Positions 24,263-33,495 of a stretch of DNA of 37,145 nt are shown here, piece after piece (positions within the stretch are counted from its first letter, which is position 1; each line of letters opens with the position of its first letter). This stretch comes from Halorubrum halophilum. GTDB lineage: Archaea; Halobacteriota; Halobacteria; Halobacteriales; Haloferacaceae. A model generated the notes under the pieces. It was not told the DNA's origin. It searched no databases and saw nothing but the letters and a program-made list of their open reading frames with translations. The stretch is taken from the NCBI RefSeq assembly GCF_000739595.1, contig NZ_BBJP01000023.1:262910-300054 (forward strand). Direction: 5' to 3'. Position numbers and translations under genes: made by a program.

Positions 24263-24919
24263 ATGGCTCCGACGCTCGTCGCCGCCGCCGTCGGCGCGTT
24301 GCTGGCGGCGGCCCTGCTCGGCGCCGCGTTCGACCGGCGCGCGGTCGCGGTCGTCGTCGCGGCTGCGGTCGCTCCCGATCTCGACGCGCTCGCGAGTCTC
24401 GTCGTTCCGGGCGCGACGAACGCGCTTCTCCACTCGATCTGGCTCCCGCTGTTCGCGGCGGGCGCGCTCTACTGGGACGCCGTCGTGAGCGGTGAATCCC
24501 GGTTCCGCGCTCGGTTCGGGTGGCGCGGCGTGCGGATCGTGTGGGTCGCGCTCGCCGCGTTCCTCGTCGCCGGCGTCGGGACGGACCTGTTCGGATCAGA
24601 GGGAGCGAACCTGCTGTATCCCGCTCACGACGCCTACTATCGGATCGACGGACGACTTCTCTTCTCGACGCGAGAGGGGATCGTCCAGACGTTCGTCGCG
24701 CTCGGCGCTGACGGCCCCGGAATCCTCCCGATCGCGAGCCCGGGAACGACCGCCTCGCACGCGATTCCGACGTTCGTGAATCCCGACGGGCGACCGGGTC
24801 TCGCGCTCGACGCCGACCGCGAGCTGTCGCTCGTCCGGAGCGCGTGGCAGTTGGTCGTCGTCGCGGCCGCGGTCGCGACGCTTGCGGTCCGGTTCGGGCG
24901 ACGGGAGGTGACCGAGTAG
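24263..24919 (+). CDS. membrane protein, degenerate paralogue of YdjM-like metal-dependent hydrolase
   Basis: This 218-aa protein is clearly paralogous to the next gene: AALLGAAFDRRAVAVVVAAAVAPDLDAL here matches AALLGDYYDRRALAVLLVVVVVPEIDSF there, and LLYPAHDAYYRIDGRLLFSTREGIVQTFV matches LLWPLRDEFLALDGEILLSTADGFVQTFV. It has about four membrane segments. The metal-site Asp in APDLDAL is kept, but the His-rich segment AHVFAHVALDWTH of the second copy is replaced by FLVAGVGTDLFG, so most putative metal ligands are gone. The stop codon overlaps the GTG start of the second copy by one base (TAGTG), so the two are translationally coupled. A CTTATTC box sits about 28 nt before the ATG. Confidence 0.8.
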   Translation: MAPTLVAAAVGALLAAALLGAAFDRRAVAVVVAAAVAPDLDALASLVVPGATNALLHSIWLPLFAAGALYWDAVVSGESRFRARFGWRGVRIVWVALAAFLVAGVGTDLFGSEGANLLYPAHDAYYRIDGRLLFSTREGIVQTFVALGADGPGILPIASPGTTASHAIPTFVNPDGRPGLALDADRELSLVRSAWQLVVVAAAVATLAVRFGRREVTE

Positions 24920-25611
24920 TGCCCTCGACGGTCGTTCACGCCGGGTTCGCGCTGTTGCTCGCGGCGGCGCTGCTCGGCGACTACTACGACCGGCGTGCGC
25001 TCGCGGTCCTGCTCGTGGTCGTGGTGGTTCCCGAAATCGACAGCTTCCTCGGGCCGATCATGCCCGGCGCTCACCGGACGGTCGGACACAACCTCGTCTT
25101 CCCCGCGGTCGGCGCGCTGCTCCTGTACTACGACACCCGCGTTCGGGGTCGGTCGCTGGTCCGCGACCGGCTCTCCGACCGATGGGTCGCGATCGCGTGG
25201 GTGGCGATCTTCGCGCACGTCTTCGCACACGTCGCGCTCGACTGGACCCACCTCGACGGAGTGAACCTCCTCTGGCCGCTTCGCGACGAGTTCCTCGCGC
25301 TCGACGGGGAGATTCTGCTCTCGACCGCCGACGGCTTCGTCCAGACGTTCGTCGACGTGCGGATCGATCCGGAGACGGGCACGCGGAGCGTCGACGCCGG
25401 AACGACGGGATCGACGGAGACCGTCCACGTCAACAACCCGGTCGAGCCGCGCGACCCGTCGATCGTCACCGACGAGCCGGTAGACCGGCGGTTCCCGGTC
25501 GCGAGCAGCGGCTGGCGGCTCTACCTGATCGGGTTGGGCCTCTTCGCGCTCGTCGCGAGACGGGTACAGGGGCCGGATTCGGGATCGGACCCGGACGCCA
25601 CCGAGGAGTGA
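24919..25611 (+). CDS. membrane-bound metal-dependent hydrolase, YdjM/DUF457-like
   Basis: This 230-aa protein starts at GTG 24919, which overlaps the preceding stop. It has several membrane segments with probable metal ligands: HAGFALLLAAALLGD (N-terminal His), PEIDSF, MPGAHRTVGHNLVFP and AHVFAHVALDWTHLDGVNLLWP. The soluble part, residues about 125-205, is likely extracytoplasmic and unlike the smaller family member at 10498-11001. A second hydrophobic anchor ends the protein (LYLIGLGLFALVAR). Gene duplication with the upstream copy is evident. Function is unknown; the pair may act as a heteromeric complex in which only this subunit keeps the metal site. Confidence 0.82.
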   Translation: MPSTVVHAGFALLLAAALLGDYYDRRALAVLLVVVVVPEIDSFLGPIMPGAHRTVGHNLVFPAVGALLLYYDTRVRGRSLVRDRLSDRWVAIAWVAIFAHVFAHVALDWTHLDGVNLLWPLRDEFLALDGEILLSTADGFVQTFVDVRIDPETGTRSVDAGTTGSTETVHVNNPVEPRDPSIVTDEPVDRRFPVASSGWRLYLIGLGLFALVARRVQGPDSGSDPDATEE

Positions 25612-25705
25612 GTTCGAGTCGGACCCGTCCGAGCCGCGTCCGGGTCGCTTTCGAACCGACCGCGGACGGGCGGGGAATCCGACGCGACGAAAATCCTGAT
25701 AACCG

Positions 25706-25712
25706 TTTATAA
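25706..25712 (+). promoter_or_regulatory. TATA box of the lactate permease transcript
   Basis: TTTATAA is centred 28 nt before an ATG at 25737, not before the permease ATG at 25829. The transcript should therefore begin at or next to the ATG of a 31-codon upstream frame. Confidence 0.65.
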
Positions 25713-25736
25713 GATCCGCCATTCCGCACAAAAACA

Positions 25737-25832
25737 ATGACAGTTAGGCCCGTGATGCCGTCCCGCCGAGACAGTCCGAACACGCGTCGCGTATGGAAAC
25801 GACACCCCGACCGCGCGGGTGATCGGCGATGA
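25737..25832 (+). CDS. 31-codon upstream open reading frame, coupled to lactate permease
   Basis: This small frame reads [19 protein letters not shown] and continues to a TGA that overlaps the permease start in an ATGA arrangement (25829-25832). The TATA box places transcription start at its ATG, so a leaderless mRNA would be translated here first. The peptide is arginine-rich and basic, unlike typical haloarchaeal proteins, so it may be a regulatory leader rather than a functional product. It could be chance. Confidence 0.35.
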   Translation: MTVRPVMPSRRDSPNTRRVWKRHPDRAGDRR

Positions 25833-27607
25833 CGCTCTCGGCGAGCGCACCGCTGGCGCTGGTTCCGCTTTTGGTCGTCGCCGGACTCCTCGTCGGGCTG
25901 CTGTGGTCCGCCTCGCGCGCGATGCCGGTCGCGTGGCTGGCCGCCGCCGCGGTCGCGTTCCTCGCGTGGGACATGCCCGTCGAGTGGATCCTCGCCGCGT
26001 CGGCCAACGGCGCCATGGCCGCGATCGAGATCCTGTGGATCGTCTTCGGCGCGCTGGTCCTGTTGTACACGCTGATGAACTCCGGCGCCGTCGACCGGAT
26101 CAACGCCGGCTTCGCGTCGATCAGCGACGACCGACGGGTGCAGGTCGTCCTGTTAGGCTTCTTCCTCGCGACGTTCATCGAGGGCGTCGCCGGGTTCGGG
26201 ACGCCCGCGGCGGTGGTCGCGCCCCTGCTGCTCGCGCTCGGGTTCCCGGCCTTCGCCGCCGTCGTCGCGGCGCTCGTCGGCCACGCCGTCGCGACCGTGT
26301 TCGGCGCCGTCGGCACGCCGATCATCGTCGGGTTCGAACAGCCGCTCGCCGCGGTCTCCGACGCCATCGTCGGCGGCGGGTTCGAGTCCGTCGGCGCGTA
26401 CTCGGCGAGCGCGGGCGCGTGGGCGGCCGTCTTCAATGGACTGTTAGGCACGCTCATGCCGCTTTTCGCGGTGGGGATGGTCGTCTACTTCTTCGGTGCG
26501 ACCGACGACGAGGACCGGTCGCTGGAGCCGGTGTGGGAGGTCGCTCCGCTGTGTCTGTTCGCGGGCGTCGCGTTCGCGGTGCCGTACGTCGCCGCGGCGT
26601 GGCTCGTCGGGCCGGAGCTCCCGTCGCTCATCGCGGCGATGGTCGGCGGCGCCGTCGTCGTCCTAACGCTGAACGCGGGGTATCTCCTGCCGGAGGAAGA
26701 GTGGACGTTCCCGCCCCGCGAGGAGTGGCCCGACCACTGGGTCGGGAGCATCGAGCCGGGCAGCGACGCGGGGGAGGGAGCGCTCGACGCCGAGACGGTC
26801 GCGGGCGGCGACGCTGCGTCGACCGGCGACGAGGGCGGCGCGGTCGCCGGCGAGCCGTCCGTTTCGCTCCTACGTGCGTGGTCGCCGTACCTCGCGCTCG
26901 TCGTACTGCTGATCGGGACGCGGGTGATCGACCCGATCGCGTCGTTCCTCCAGAACGGTCCCGGGATGACGATCGCGGTCGACGGCATCCTCGGGACCGG
27001 AATCGACGGCGCGATCGGCTGGGCGTACGTCCCCGGGACGTGGCTGCTCGTCAGCGCGCTGCTCGCGGTCCCGATCTTCCGGATGCGGAGCGGTGACGTG
27101 ACTGACGCGTGGCGCGAGGCCGCCGGGAAGATCGTCTCGCCGGCGATCTCGCTGGTGTTCGTCATCGCGATGGTCGAAGTGATGCTCCAGACCGCCGCCC
27201 ACCCCGGCGCGACCGTCGACGGGAGCATGATCGTCGTGCTCGCGGACGCGACCGCGTCGACGTTCGGCGCGGCGTACCCCTTCTTCGCGCCGATGGTGGG
27301 GACCCTCGGGGCGTTCATCGCCGGGTCGATCACCGTGAGCAACGTGACGTTCGCGGCGTTCCAGTTCGAGATCGCACAGGAACTCGGACTGTCGACGCAA
27401 CTGCTCGTCGGCGCCCAGACAATCGGTGCGTCGATCGGGAACGTGATCGCGATCCACAACGTGATCGCCGCGCTCGCGACGGTCGGCCTCGTCGGCAAGA
27501 CCGGTCACGTCATCAGGCTGAACCTGATCCCCGTGGCATACTACCTCACCGCCGGCGGCGCGCTGACGACCGCGTTCGTGTACGTCGTGTTCCCGACGGT
27601 GTTCTGA
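25829..27607 (+). CDS. lctP: L-lactate permease family transporter
   Basis: This 592-aa polytopic membrane protein has about 12-14 hydrophobic segments. It carries the family hallmark [29 protein letters not shown] (about 111-139), [18 protein letters not shown] (about 151-168), and in the second half [33 protein letters not shown] and [25 protein letters not shown]. These are the LctP/LldP lactate (and glycolate) uptake family features. A hydrophilic acidic insert at about 310-345 separates the two halves. Length is normal. No lactate dehydrogenase is adjacent in the window. The ATG at 25829 overlaps the stop of a small upstream frame. A TATA-like box sits 120 nt upstream, giving a leader of about 92 nt. 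Confidence 0.9.
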   Translation: MTLSASAPLALVPLLVVAGLLVGLLWSASRAMPVAWLAAAAVAFLAWDMPVEWILAASANGAMAAIEILWIVFGALVLLYTLMNSGAVDRINAGFASISDDRRVQVVLLGFFLATFIEGVAGFGTPAAVVAPLLLALGFPAFAAVVAALVGHAVATVFGAVGTPIIVGFEQPLAAVSDAIVGGGFESVGAYSASAGAWAAVFNGLLGTLMPLFAVGMVVYFFGATDDEDRSLEPVWEVAPLCLFAGVAFAVPYVAAAWLVGPELPSLIAAMVGGAVVVLTLNAGYLLPEEEWTFPPREEWPDHWVGSIEPGSDAGEGALDAETVAGGDAASTGDEGGAVAGEPSVSLLRAWSPYLALVVLLIGTRVIDPIASFLQNGPGMTIAVDGILGTGIDGAIGWAYVPGTWLLVSALLAVPIFRMRSGDVTDAWREAAGKIVSPAISLVFVIAMVEVMLQTAAHPGATVDGSMIVVLADATASTFGAAYPFFAPMVGTLGAFIAGSITVSNVTFAAFQFEIAQELGLSTQLLVGAQTIGASIGNVIAIHNVIAALATVGLVGKTGHVIRLNLIPVAYYLTAGGALTTAFVYVVFPTVF

Positions 27608-27932
27608 GGAGGGCGACGGATCGCGCCACCTCCTCAGAGCCCGTGGCGGTCGCGGTGTTTCGCCGAGGGATCCGGACACAGCTACCGACCCTCTCCCCTC
27701 AGAGGATCGCACGACTGCGGCGTTCGCCTTGGAACCCCGAGGCTAATTGATTCTCTGGGGGAAGGGGGATAGATCCTCTATTTCCCCGATGACGCACAGT
27801 ATAGCGATTCTACTGTGCGTTTGAGAACAACCGATATGGCGGAGGAATCGGAATGGACTTGCGGGGGTCCCGTGAGTGCAACGAACGGGACCACGCGAGG
27901 GAACGACTGAACGAACGAAGTGAGTGAAGAAG
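27608..27932. other. convergent intergenic region with hairpins and a partial tRNA-end duplication
   Basis: No protein gene is credible here. A 10-bp perfect inverted repeat ACGCACAGTA / TACTGTGCGT occupies 27792-27801 and 27811-27820. Just before it GGGGATAGA and TCTATTTCCCC (about 27766-27787) form an imperfect hairpin. At 27854-27868 the sequence matches 13 of 15 bases with the 3' end of the tRNA-Ala gene (27933-27947). The hairpins may terminate the convergent lactate permease and tRNA transcripts. Confidence 0.6.
27792..27820. terminator. 10-bp inverted repeat, possible bidirectional terminator
   Basis: Perfect 10-bp arms surround a 9-nt loop in the space between two convergent transcription units. 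A TTTG follows on the plus side. It could instead be an end of a degraded mobile element. Confidence 0.4.
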
Positions 27933-28004
27933 TGGACTCGCGGGGATTTGAACCCCGGGCCTTCCCCGTGCCAGGGGGATGATCTACCACTGATCTACGA
28001 GCCC
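27933..28004 (-). tRNA. tRNA-Ala (anticodon GGC)
   Basis: On the minus strand the 72-nt gene folds as a complete cloverleaf. The 7-bp acceptor stem GGGCTCG/CGAGTCC contains the G3-U70 pair that identifies alanine tRNAs. The D-arm region is GATCAGTGGTAGATC. The anticodon loop CTGGCAC between CCCC and GGGG arms gives anticodon GGC. The T-arm contains GGTTCAAATCC, and the discriminator is A. CCA is not encoded. A TTAATATATCC box (28031-28041) lies about 32 nt upstream, an ordinary archaeal promoter position. No intron is present. Confidence 0.96.
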
Positions 28005-28030
28005 TCGTACGCATCCATTCGTTCCCCGCT

Positions 28031-28041
28031 GGATATATTAA
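28031..28041 (-). promoter_or_regulatory. TATA box of the tRNA-Ala gene
   Basis: TTAATATATCC on the minus strand is an AT-rich island about 32 nt upstream of the mature tRNA 5' end. Confidence 0.7.
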
Positions 28042-28086
28042 GGCCTTCGACTCGGCGACACCGCCGACATCGATTCCCACACGGCT

Positions 28087-28659
28087 TCAGATCCGCGCGG
28101 AATCGACGTACACGTCGAGGTCGACGTCGCGCGTCGAGTCTTCCAAATCGCGCACGGCGCGCTCGACGACGCGCTCGGCCTCGCCTCTGATGAGCGGGAT
28201 CGCCTTCTTCAGCACCCAGTCGAACGAGACGAGAGCGGGGAGGTTGAGCGCGTCCGAACTGGCCGAGCCGGGGTCGAACTCGACTTCGAGCGCGACTTCG
28301 CACGGGCGGTCGGTCGGGTCGTCGCCGCCGCTGTCGTCGGCGGTGTGGTCCGTGTCGGGACCGCTCTCCGACGCCGCCGGCGTTACTCGCCAACACCCGC
28401 CGGCGTCGATGTCCTTCGTGATCTCCCAGTCGATCCGTTCGGGCGGGTCGACGCCGGTCACGCGCGAGTGAGCCGTGTAGGTGATCTTCCACCACGCGAA
28501 CGTCAGCGCGTAGCGGGTTCCCGGCCCGCCCTCCCCCTCCAGCGTCCGTACCTCCCGGAGGTACTCCGAGTAGTTGGCGTACCGCGGGAAGTCGAGCAGG
28601 AACGCGTACACGTCCTCGGGGTCGGCGTACACCTCCGTGCTCACGACGAGTTCGTCCAC
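28087..28659 (-). CDS. SRPBCC (START/polyketide cyclase-like) domain protein
   Basis: This 190-aa protein opens MDELVVSTEVYADPEDVYAFLLDFPRYANYSEYLREVRTLE, the typical start of SRPBCC-fold proteins, in which a helix and a curved sheet enclose a hydrophobic ligand cavity. GPGTRYALTFAWWKITYTAHSRVTGVDPPERIDWEI follows as the next strands. An acidic loop (about 102-120) and a long C-terminal helix (IRGEAERVVERAVRDLED) complete the fold. The ligand is unknown. GCTTAATAGG on the minus strand (about 28682-28691) sits about 27 nt before the ATG at 28659, consistent with a leaderless transcript. Confidence 0.85.
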   Translation of the reverse strand: MDELVVSTEVYADPEDVYAFLLDFPRYANYSEYLREVRTLEGEGGPGTRYALTFAWWKITYTAHSRVTGVDPPERIDWEITKDIDAGGCWRVTPAASESGPDTDHTADDSGGDDPTDRPCEVALEVEFDPGSASSDALNLPALVSFDWVLKKAIPLIRGEAERVVERAVRDLEDSTRDVDLDVYVDSARI

Positions 28660-28794
28660 GCAGGGGAATTCGGGTGACGCCTATTAAGCAGTCCGACGAT
28701 TGGATGGGGCCCTCTCGATCGGAAGCCGAAACGATCCCTCGAAGCGAGGGGCTCGGCGGCTGAACGATCGAAAGGGGAGGGGAGGTCAGCCGAG

Positions 28795-31700
28795 TCAGTC
28801 GTCGCTCGACGCCTGCTCGGTCGCGTCGGACGCGGAGCCGGGTACGGCGGCGGCGGGCTCCGGCGGCTCCTCGCGCACGTCGGCGCCCGTGCCCTCGGCG
28901 ATGACCTCGGCGTAGGCGTCGGGGAAGACGCGTACGAAGTCGTCGAGCGCGCTCGTCCAGTCGTCGAGCAGCTCGGCCGCGCGGTCGCTGTCGGTGTACG
29001 CGTGGTGGTTCTCGACGAGCCGGCGGAGCATGCGCTCGTCGGACTCTTCGAGGGTCTCCGAGACCGACACCATCCCGCGGTTGACGCGGTCGTCGAGCCG
29101 GTCGTCGGGATCGTACACGTAGGCGACGCCGCCCGACATCCCGGCCGCGAAGTTCCGTCCGGTGTCGCCGAGCACGGCGACGACGCCGCCGGTCATGTAC
29201 TCGCAGCCGTGGTCGCCGACGCCCTCGACGACCGCCTTCACGCCGGAGTTGCGGACGCCGAACCGCTCGCCGGCGACGCCGTTGACGTAGACCTCGCCGC
29301 TCGTCGCGCCGTACAGCCCGACGTTGCCGGCGACGACGTTCTCGGCGGGATCGTAGCCGGCCTCTTCGGGCGTGTTGATCACGAGCCGACCGCCGGAGAG
29401 CCCCTTGCCGACGTAGTCGTTGGCGGCGCCGGACAGCTCCATGGTGATCCCGGACGCGAGGAACGCGCCGAAGCTCTGACCCGCGTAGCCGTCGAACCGG
29501 CAGGTGACGGTGTCGTCCGGGAGCCCGTCGCCGCCGTGTTCGGAGACGACCCGGTTCGAGAGGGTCGCGCCGATCGCCCGGTCGACGTTCTCCACGTCGC
29601 GGGTGAGCGCGACGGGCGCGCCGTCCTCGATGGCCGGGGCCGCCTCCTCGATGAGGTCCCAGTCGAGCAGGTCGTCGATACCGGAGTGGTCCTGCTCGCG
29701 GGTCTTCGTGCGAGCGTCGCCCGCGGGCTCGGCGATGACCGCCGACAGGTCGAGGTGTTTGGCCTTCTCGTGGTCGGTCTCGCGCTGGGAGAGGAGCTCG
29801 GGCCGGCCGATGAACTCCTCGACCTCCGTGTAGCCGAGTTCGGCCATGATCTCGCGGAGCTCCTGCCCGATGAACGTCATGTAATTGATGACGTGGTCCG
29901 GCTGGCCGGGGAAGCGCTGCCGGAGGTCCTCGCGCTGAGTGGCGACGCCGACCGGACACGTGTTCTCGTGGCACTGCCGCGCCATCACGCAGCCGGCGGT
30001 GACGAGCGAGGCGGTGCCGAACACGTACTCTTCTGCGCCGAGCGCGGCGGCGACCGCCACGTCCCGCCCGGTCTTCAGGCCGCCGTCGGCGGTGACGCGG
30101 ATGCGGTCCCGCAGGCCGGTCGCGCGGAGCATCTGGTTCGCCTCGGCGAGCCCGAGTTCCCACGGGAGCCCCGCGTTCTTGATCGACGTCTTCGGCGACG
30201 CGCCGGTCCCGCCGTCGTGGCCGGAGACGTGGACCACGTCGGCGTTCGCCTTCGCGACGCCGGCCGCGATGGTGCCGATGCCGGCCTCGGAGACCAGCTT
30301 CACGTTGACGTCGGCGTCGGGGCTCGCGGCCTTCAGATCGAAGATGAGCTGCTTGAGGTCCTCGATCGAGTAGATGTCGTGTTGCGGCGGCGGCGAGATG
30401 AGCCCGACGCCGGGCGTGGAACACCGGACGTGCGCGATCATCTCGTTGACCTTCTTCCCGGGGAGGTGTCCGCCCTCGCCGGGCTTCGACCCCTGCGCCA
30501 TCTTGATCTGGAGCTCGTCGGCGCTCGCGAGGTACTCGGAGGTGACGCCGAACCGACCCGAGGCGACCTGCTTAACCGAACACTCCTTCTCGGTGTCGAA
30601 CCGCTCCGGGGGCTCGCCGCCCTCGCCGGTGTTCGACTTCGCGCCGAGCCGGTTCATCGCGATCGCGTTGTTCTCGTGGGCCTCCGGCGAGATGCTCCCG
30701 AGGCTCATCGCGGCCGTCGAGAAGCGCTCGACGATCGACTCGACCGGCTCGACCTCCTCGACCGGGACCGGATCGCGGTCGGACTCGAACGAGAGGAGGC
30801 CGCGGAGCGTCTGCAACTCCTCGGACTGGTCGTTGACCAGCTCCGCGAACTCCCGATACTGCTCGTAGTCGCCGCCGCGGACCGCCTGCTGGAGCGTGCC
30901 GACCGTCTGTGGATTCCAGCCGTGTTTGATCCCCGACGAGCGGTGCTCGTACTCGCCGGTGGTCTCCAGTTCGGGGTCGGCGCCGAACGCCATCGCGTGA
31001 CGCGTCCGAAGGTCGTCTTCGATCTCTGCGACACCGATCCCCTCGGTGCGGATCTCGGTGCCCTCGAAGTACTCGGCGACGAACTCGGAGGAGAGCCCGA
31101 CGGCCTCGAAGATCTGCGCGCCCTGATACGACTCCATCGTCGAGATGCCCATCTTCGCCATCGTCTTGAGGAGGCCGTCCTCCAGCGCGTGCCGGTAGGC
31201 GGCGAGCGCCTCGTCCTCGTCGGCGCCGTCGGGCCCGGCGACCACGTCGGCGATGGAGGCGTACGCGAGGTACGGGTCGATCGCGTCCGCGCCGTAGCCG
31301 ACCAGCGTCGCGACGTGGTGGACCTCGTGCGGCTCGCCGGACTCGACGACGAGCCCCGCGCGGTTCCGGAGCCCGTTGCGGACGAGGTGGTGGTGAACCG
31401 CGCCCGTCGCGAGCAGACTCGGCACCGCGAGCCGGTCCGGTCCGACCTCCCGGTCGGAGAGGACCACGGCGTCGGCGCCGTCCTCGATGGCGGTCGCGGC
31501 GTCCTCGCGGATCCGGGTGACGGCGTCGACGAGCGAGTCGTCTCGGTCGTACGTCACGTCGACGGTCACGGAGGTGAACGACGCGGCGTCCGCCCCCTCC
31601 TCGCCTTTGTCACCCGGCGCGCGCTCGCCCGGCCCCGGGAGATCGCGCAGCGCGGCCGTCTCCGCGTCGGTGAGGATCGGAGTGTCGGAGACGATCTGCT

Positions 31701-33495
31701 CGGCGTGCTCGGGCGTCTCGTCCAGCAGGTTCCGCTGGTTGCCGATCCGGGTCTCCAGCGAGGTGACGAGCTCCTCGCGGATGTAGTCGATCGGCGGGTT
31801 CGACACCTGCGCGAACAGCTGCTTGAAGTAGGTGAACAGCGGGCGGTCGACGTCGGCGAGCACCGACAGCGGGGTGTCGTCGCCCATCGAGCCGACCGGG
31901 TCCTTCCCGTCCTTCGCCATCGGCTCGACGAGGTGGTTCAGCGAGTCGGTGGTGTAGCCGAACGCGGCCTGATGGGCGCGGACGGTCGGCGCCGCCGAGT
32001 CATCGCCGGACGCTGCGTCGGCCTCGTCGTCCGAATCGATCCCCGCTGCGATCCCGTCCCCCTCGACGATGTCGTCGAGGTCGACCTGTCGTTCGGCGAC
32101 CCACTCGCCGTACTTTTGGTCGGTGAGGGCCTCAAACACCTCGTCGTCCGGGACGATCCGGCCCTCCTCGGGGTCGGCGACGAAGATCTCGCCGGGCTGG
32201 AGCCGGCCGCGGCGCGTCACAGCTTCCGGCTCAGTCGGGAGCGCGCCGACCTCGCTGCCGACGATCAGCCGGTTCTCGTCGGTCACCTCGTACCGGCAGG
32301 GACGGAGCCCATTGCGGTCCAAGACGCCGGCGACGCGGTCGCCGTCGAAGCCGATGACGAGGGCGGGCCCGTCCCACGGCTCCACGAGCGAGGCGTGGTA
32401 ATCGTAGAAATTCGCGCGGGCCTGATCCATCAGGTCGTCGTCCCGGAACGCCTCCGGGATCAGCATCCGGAGAGTGTGCGGGAGGTCGCGGCCGGCCTGT
32501 AGGAGGAGCTCGACCGCGTTGTCGACGCTCGCGGTGTCGGATTGGTTCGGGTCGTCGATCACCGGCTTGATCGTGTCGAGCTCCGCGCCGAACGCGGGGT
32601 GATCGAGGTCGTTCTCGCGGGCGCGCATCCAGTTGACGTTCCCGCGGATCGTGTTGAACTCGCCGTTGTGGACGATGTTGCGGTACGGGTGCGCGAGGTG
32701 CCACGCGCCCAGCGTGTTCGTCGAGAAGCGCGCGTGGACTAAGGCGACGTGGCTCGCGAAGCGCTCGTCGGTCAGGTCGGTGTAGTAGCCGTCGAGCTGC
32801 GAGCCCTTCAGCAGCCCCTTGTACACGACGCGCTGACGGTCGAGTGAGCAGACGTAGAACCGCCCCGCGCCGTCAACCTCCGACACCGCGTTCTCGATCT
32901 CGCGGCGCGCGGCGTACAACGCGCGGTCGAAGCCGAGGATTTCCGGGTCGGCGTCGTCGAGGCGGCTCTCCTCGCTGGTGAACCGCTCGGCGAGGCCGGC
33001 ACCTTCGACCGGCGCGACGAACAGCTGGGAGACCTCCGGCTCGGAGTCGAGCGCGGTCGCGCCCAGATCCGCGTTGTCCGTCGGAACGGAGCGCCACTCC
33101 AAGACCTCCAGCCCGTACACGGAGAACACCTCCGCGATGACGTCGTGGATCTCGGCCTGCACGCTCGGCTCGGTCGGCATGAACACGGAGCCGACTGCGT
33201 ACTCCTCGGGCAGATCGGCGTCGACGACCTCGTGGAAGAAGTCGTCCGGACGCGCGACCATGATGCCGGCTCCGTCGCCGGTGTCCTCCTCGGCGCCCGT
33301 CGTCCCGCGGTGTTCGAGATTCTCGAGCAGTTCGACGGCGTCGGTGACCGTCTCGTGGCTCGGGTCGCCGTCGAGGTCGACGATTCCGCCGATCCCGCAG
33401 TTCGAACGCTCGTCCGTTACCGCCGCAAGCCCCCCACCGTGGCCCGAGAGATCCCGCTCCGATACCTCCCGGGTGTTACTACGTGGCTCGGTCAT
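28795..33495 (-). CDS. gltB: glutamate synthase large subunit (GOGAT)
   Basis: This 1566-aa protein converts glutamine and 2-oxoglutarate to two glutamates. Domain order is standard. A class II glutaminase domain begins at Cys33 (SNCGIGGIVD), which becomes N-terminal after propeptide removal. A central domain follows, then the FMN synthase barrel with VVHVSGHDGGTGASPKTSIKNAG near 1095. The 3Fe-4S ligands are GCVMARQCHENTCPVG near 1165 (C-x5-C-x4-C). The C-terminal glycine-rich beta-helix contains GQSFGAFLASGITMELSGAANDYVGKGLSGGRLVI. No small NADPH-oxidising subunit (gltD) is adjacent, so reduced ferredoxin is a likely donor. The start is the ATG at 33495; CCTTTAAG (33518-33525, minus strand) lies 27 nt upstream. 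The frame is open to 33588, but the added residues look untranslated. Confidence 0.95.
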   Translation of the reverse strand: MTEPRSNTREVSERDLSGHGGGLAAVTDERSNCGIGGIVDLDGDPSHETVTDAVELLENLEHRGTTGAEEDTGDGAGIMVARPDDFFHEVVDADLPEEYAVGSVFMPTEPSVQAEIHDVIAEVFSVYGLEVLEWRSVPTDNADLGATALDSEPEVSQLFVAPVEGAGLAERFTSEESRLDDADPEILGFDRALYAARREIENAVSEVDGAGRFYVCSLDRQRVVYKGLLKGSQLDGYYTDLTDERFASHVALVHARFSTNTLGAWHLAHPYRNIVHNGEFNTIRGNVNWMRARENDLDHPAFGAELDTIKPVIDDPNQSDTASVDNAVELLLQAGRDLPHTLRMLIPEAFRDDDLMDQARANFYDYHASLVEPWDGPALVIGFDGDRVAGVLDRNGLRPCRYEVTDENRLIVGSEVGALPTEPEAVTRRGRLQPGEIFVADPEEGRIVPDDEVFEALTDQKYGEWVAERQVDLDDIVEGDGIAAGIDSDDEADAASGDDSAAPTVRAHQAAFGYTTDSLNHLVEPMAKDGKDPVGSMGDDTPLSVLADVDRPLFTYFKQLFAQVSNPPIDYIREELVTSLETRIGNQRNLLDETPEHAEQIVSDTPILTDAETAALRDLPGPGERAPGDKGEEGADAASFTSVTVDVTYDRDDSLVDAVTRIREDAATAIEDGADAVVLSDREVGPDRLAVPSLLATGAVHHHLVRNGLRNRAGLVVESGEPHEVHHVATLVGYGADAIDPYLAYASIADVVAGPDGADEDEALAAYRHALEDGLLKTMAKMGISTMESYQGAQIFEAVGLSSEFVAEYFEGTEIRTEGIGVAEIEDDLRTRHAMAFGADPELETTGEYEHRSSGIKHGWNPQTVGTLQQAVRGGDYEQYREFAELVNDQSEELQTLRGLLSFESDRDPVPVEEVEPVESIVERFSTAAMSLGSISPEAHENNAIAMNRLGAKSNTGEGGEPPERFDTEKECSVKQVASGRFGVTSEYLASADELQIKMAQGSKPGEGGHLPGKKVNEMIAHVRCSTPGVGLISPPPQHDIYSIEDLKQLIFDLKAASPDADVNVKLVSEAGIGTIAAGVAKANADVVHVSGHDGGTGASPKTSIKNAGLPWELGLAEANQMLRATGLRDRIRVTADGGLKTGRDVAVAAALGAEEYVFGTASLVTAGCVMARQCHENTCPVGVATQREDLRQRFPGQPDHVINYMTFIGQELREIMAELGYTEVEEFIGRPELLSQRETDHEKAKHLDLSAVIAEPAGDARTKTREQDHSGIDDLLDWDLIEEAAPAIEDGAPVALTRDVENVDRAIGATLSNRVVSEHGGDGLPDDTVTCRFDGYAGQSFGAFLASGITMELSGAANDYVGKGLSGGRLVINTPEEAGYDPAENVVAGNVGLYGATSGEVYVNGVAGERFGVRNSGVKAVVEGVGDHGCEYMTGGVVAVLGDTGRNFAAGMSGGVAYVYDPDDRLDDRVNRGMVSVSETLEESDERMLRRLVENHHAYTDSDRAAELLDDWTSALDDFVRVFPDAYAEVIAEGTGADVREEPPEPAAAVPGSASDATEQASSDD

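Noticed and set aside
29002-32502. 1166-codon open frame on the plus strand opposite gltB
   Set aside because: It is the antisense shadow of a gene with all glutamate synthase motifs. Long antisense frames are expected at this GC content, and its translation is Arg/Val/Asp-rich with no recognisable domain.
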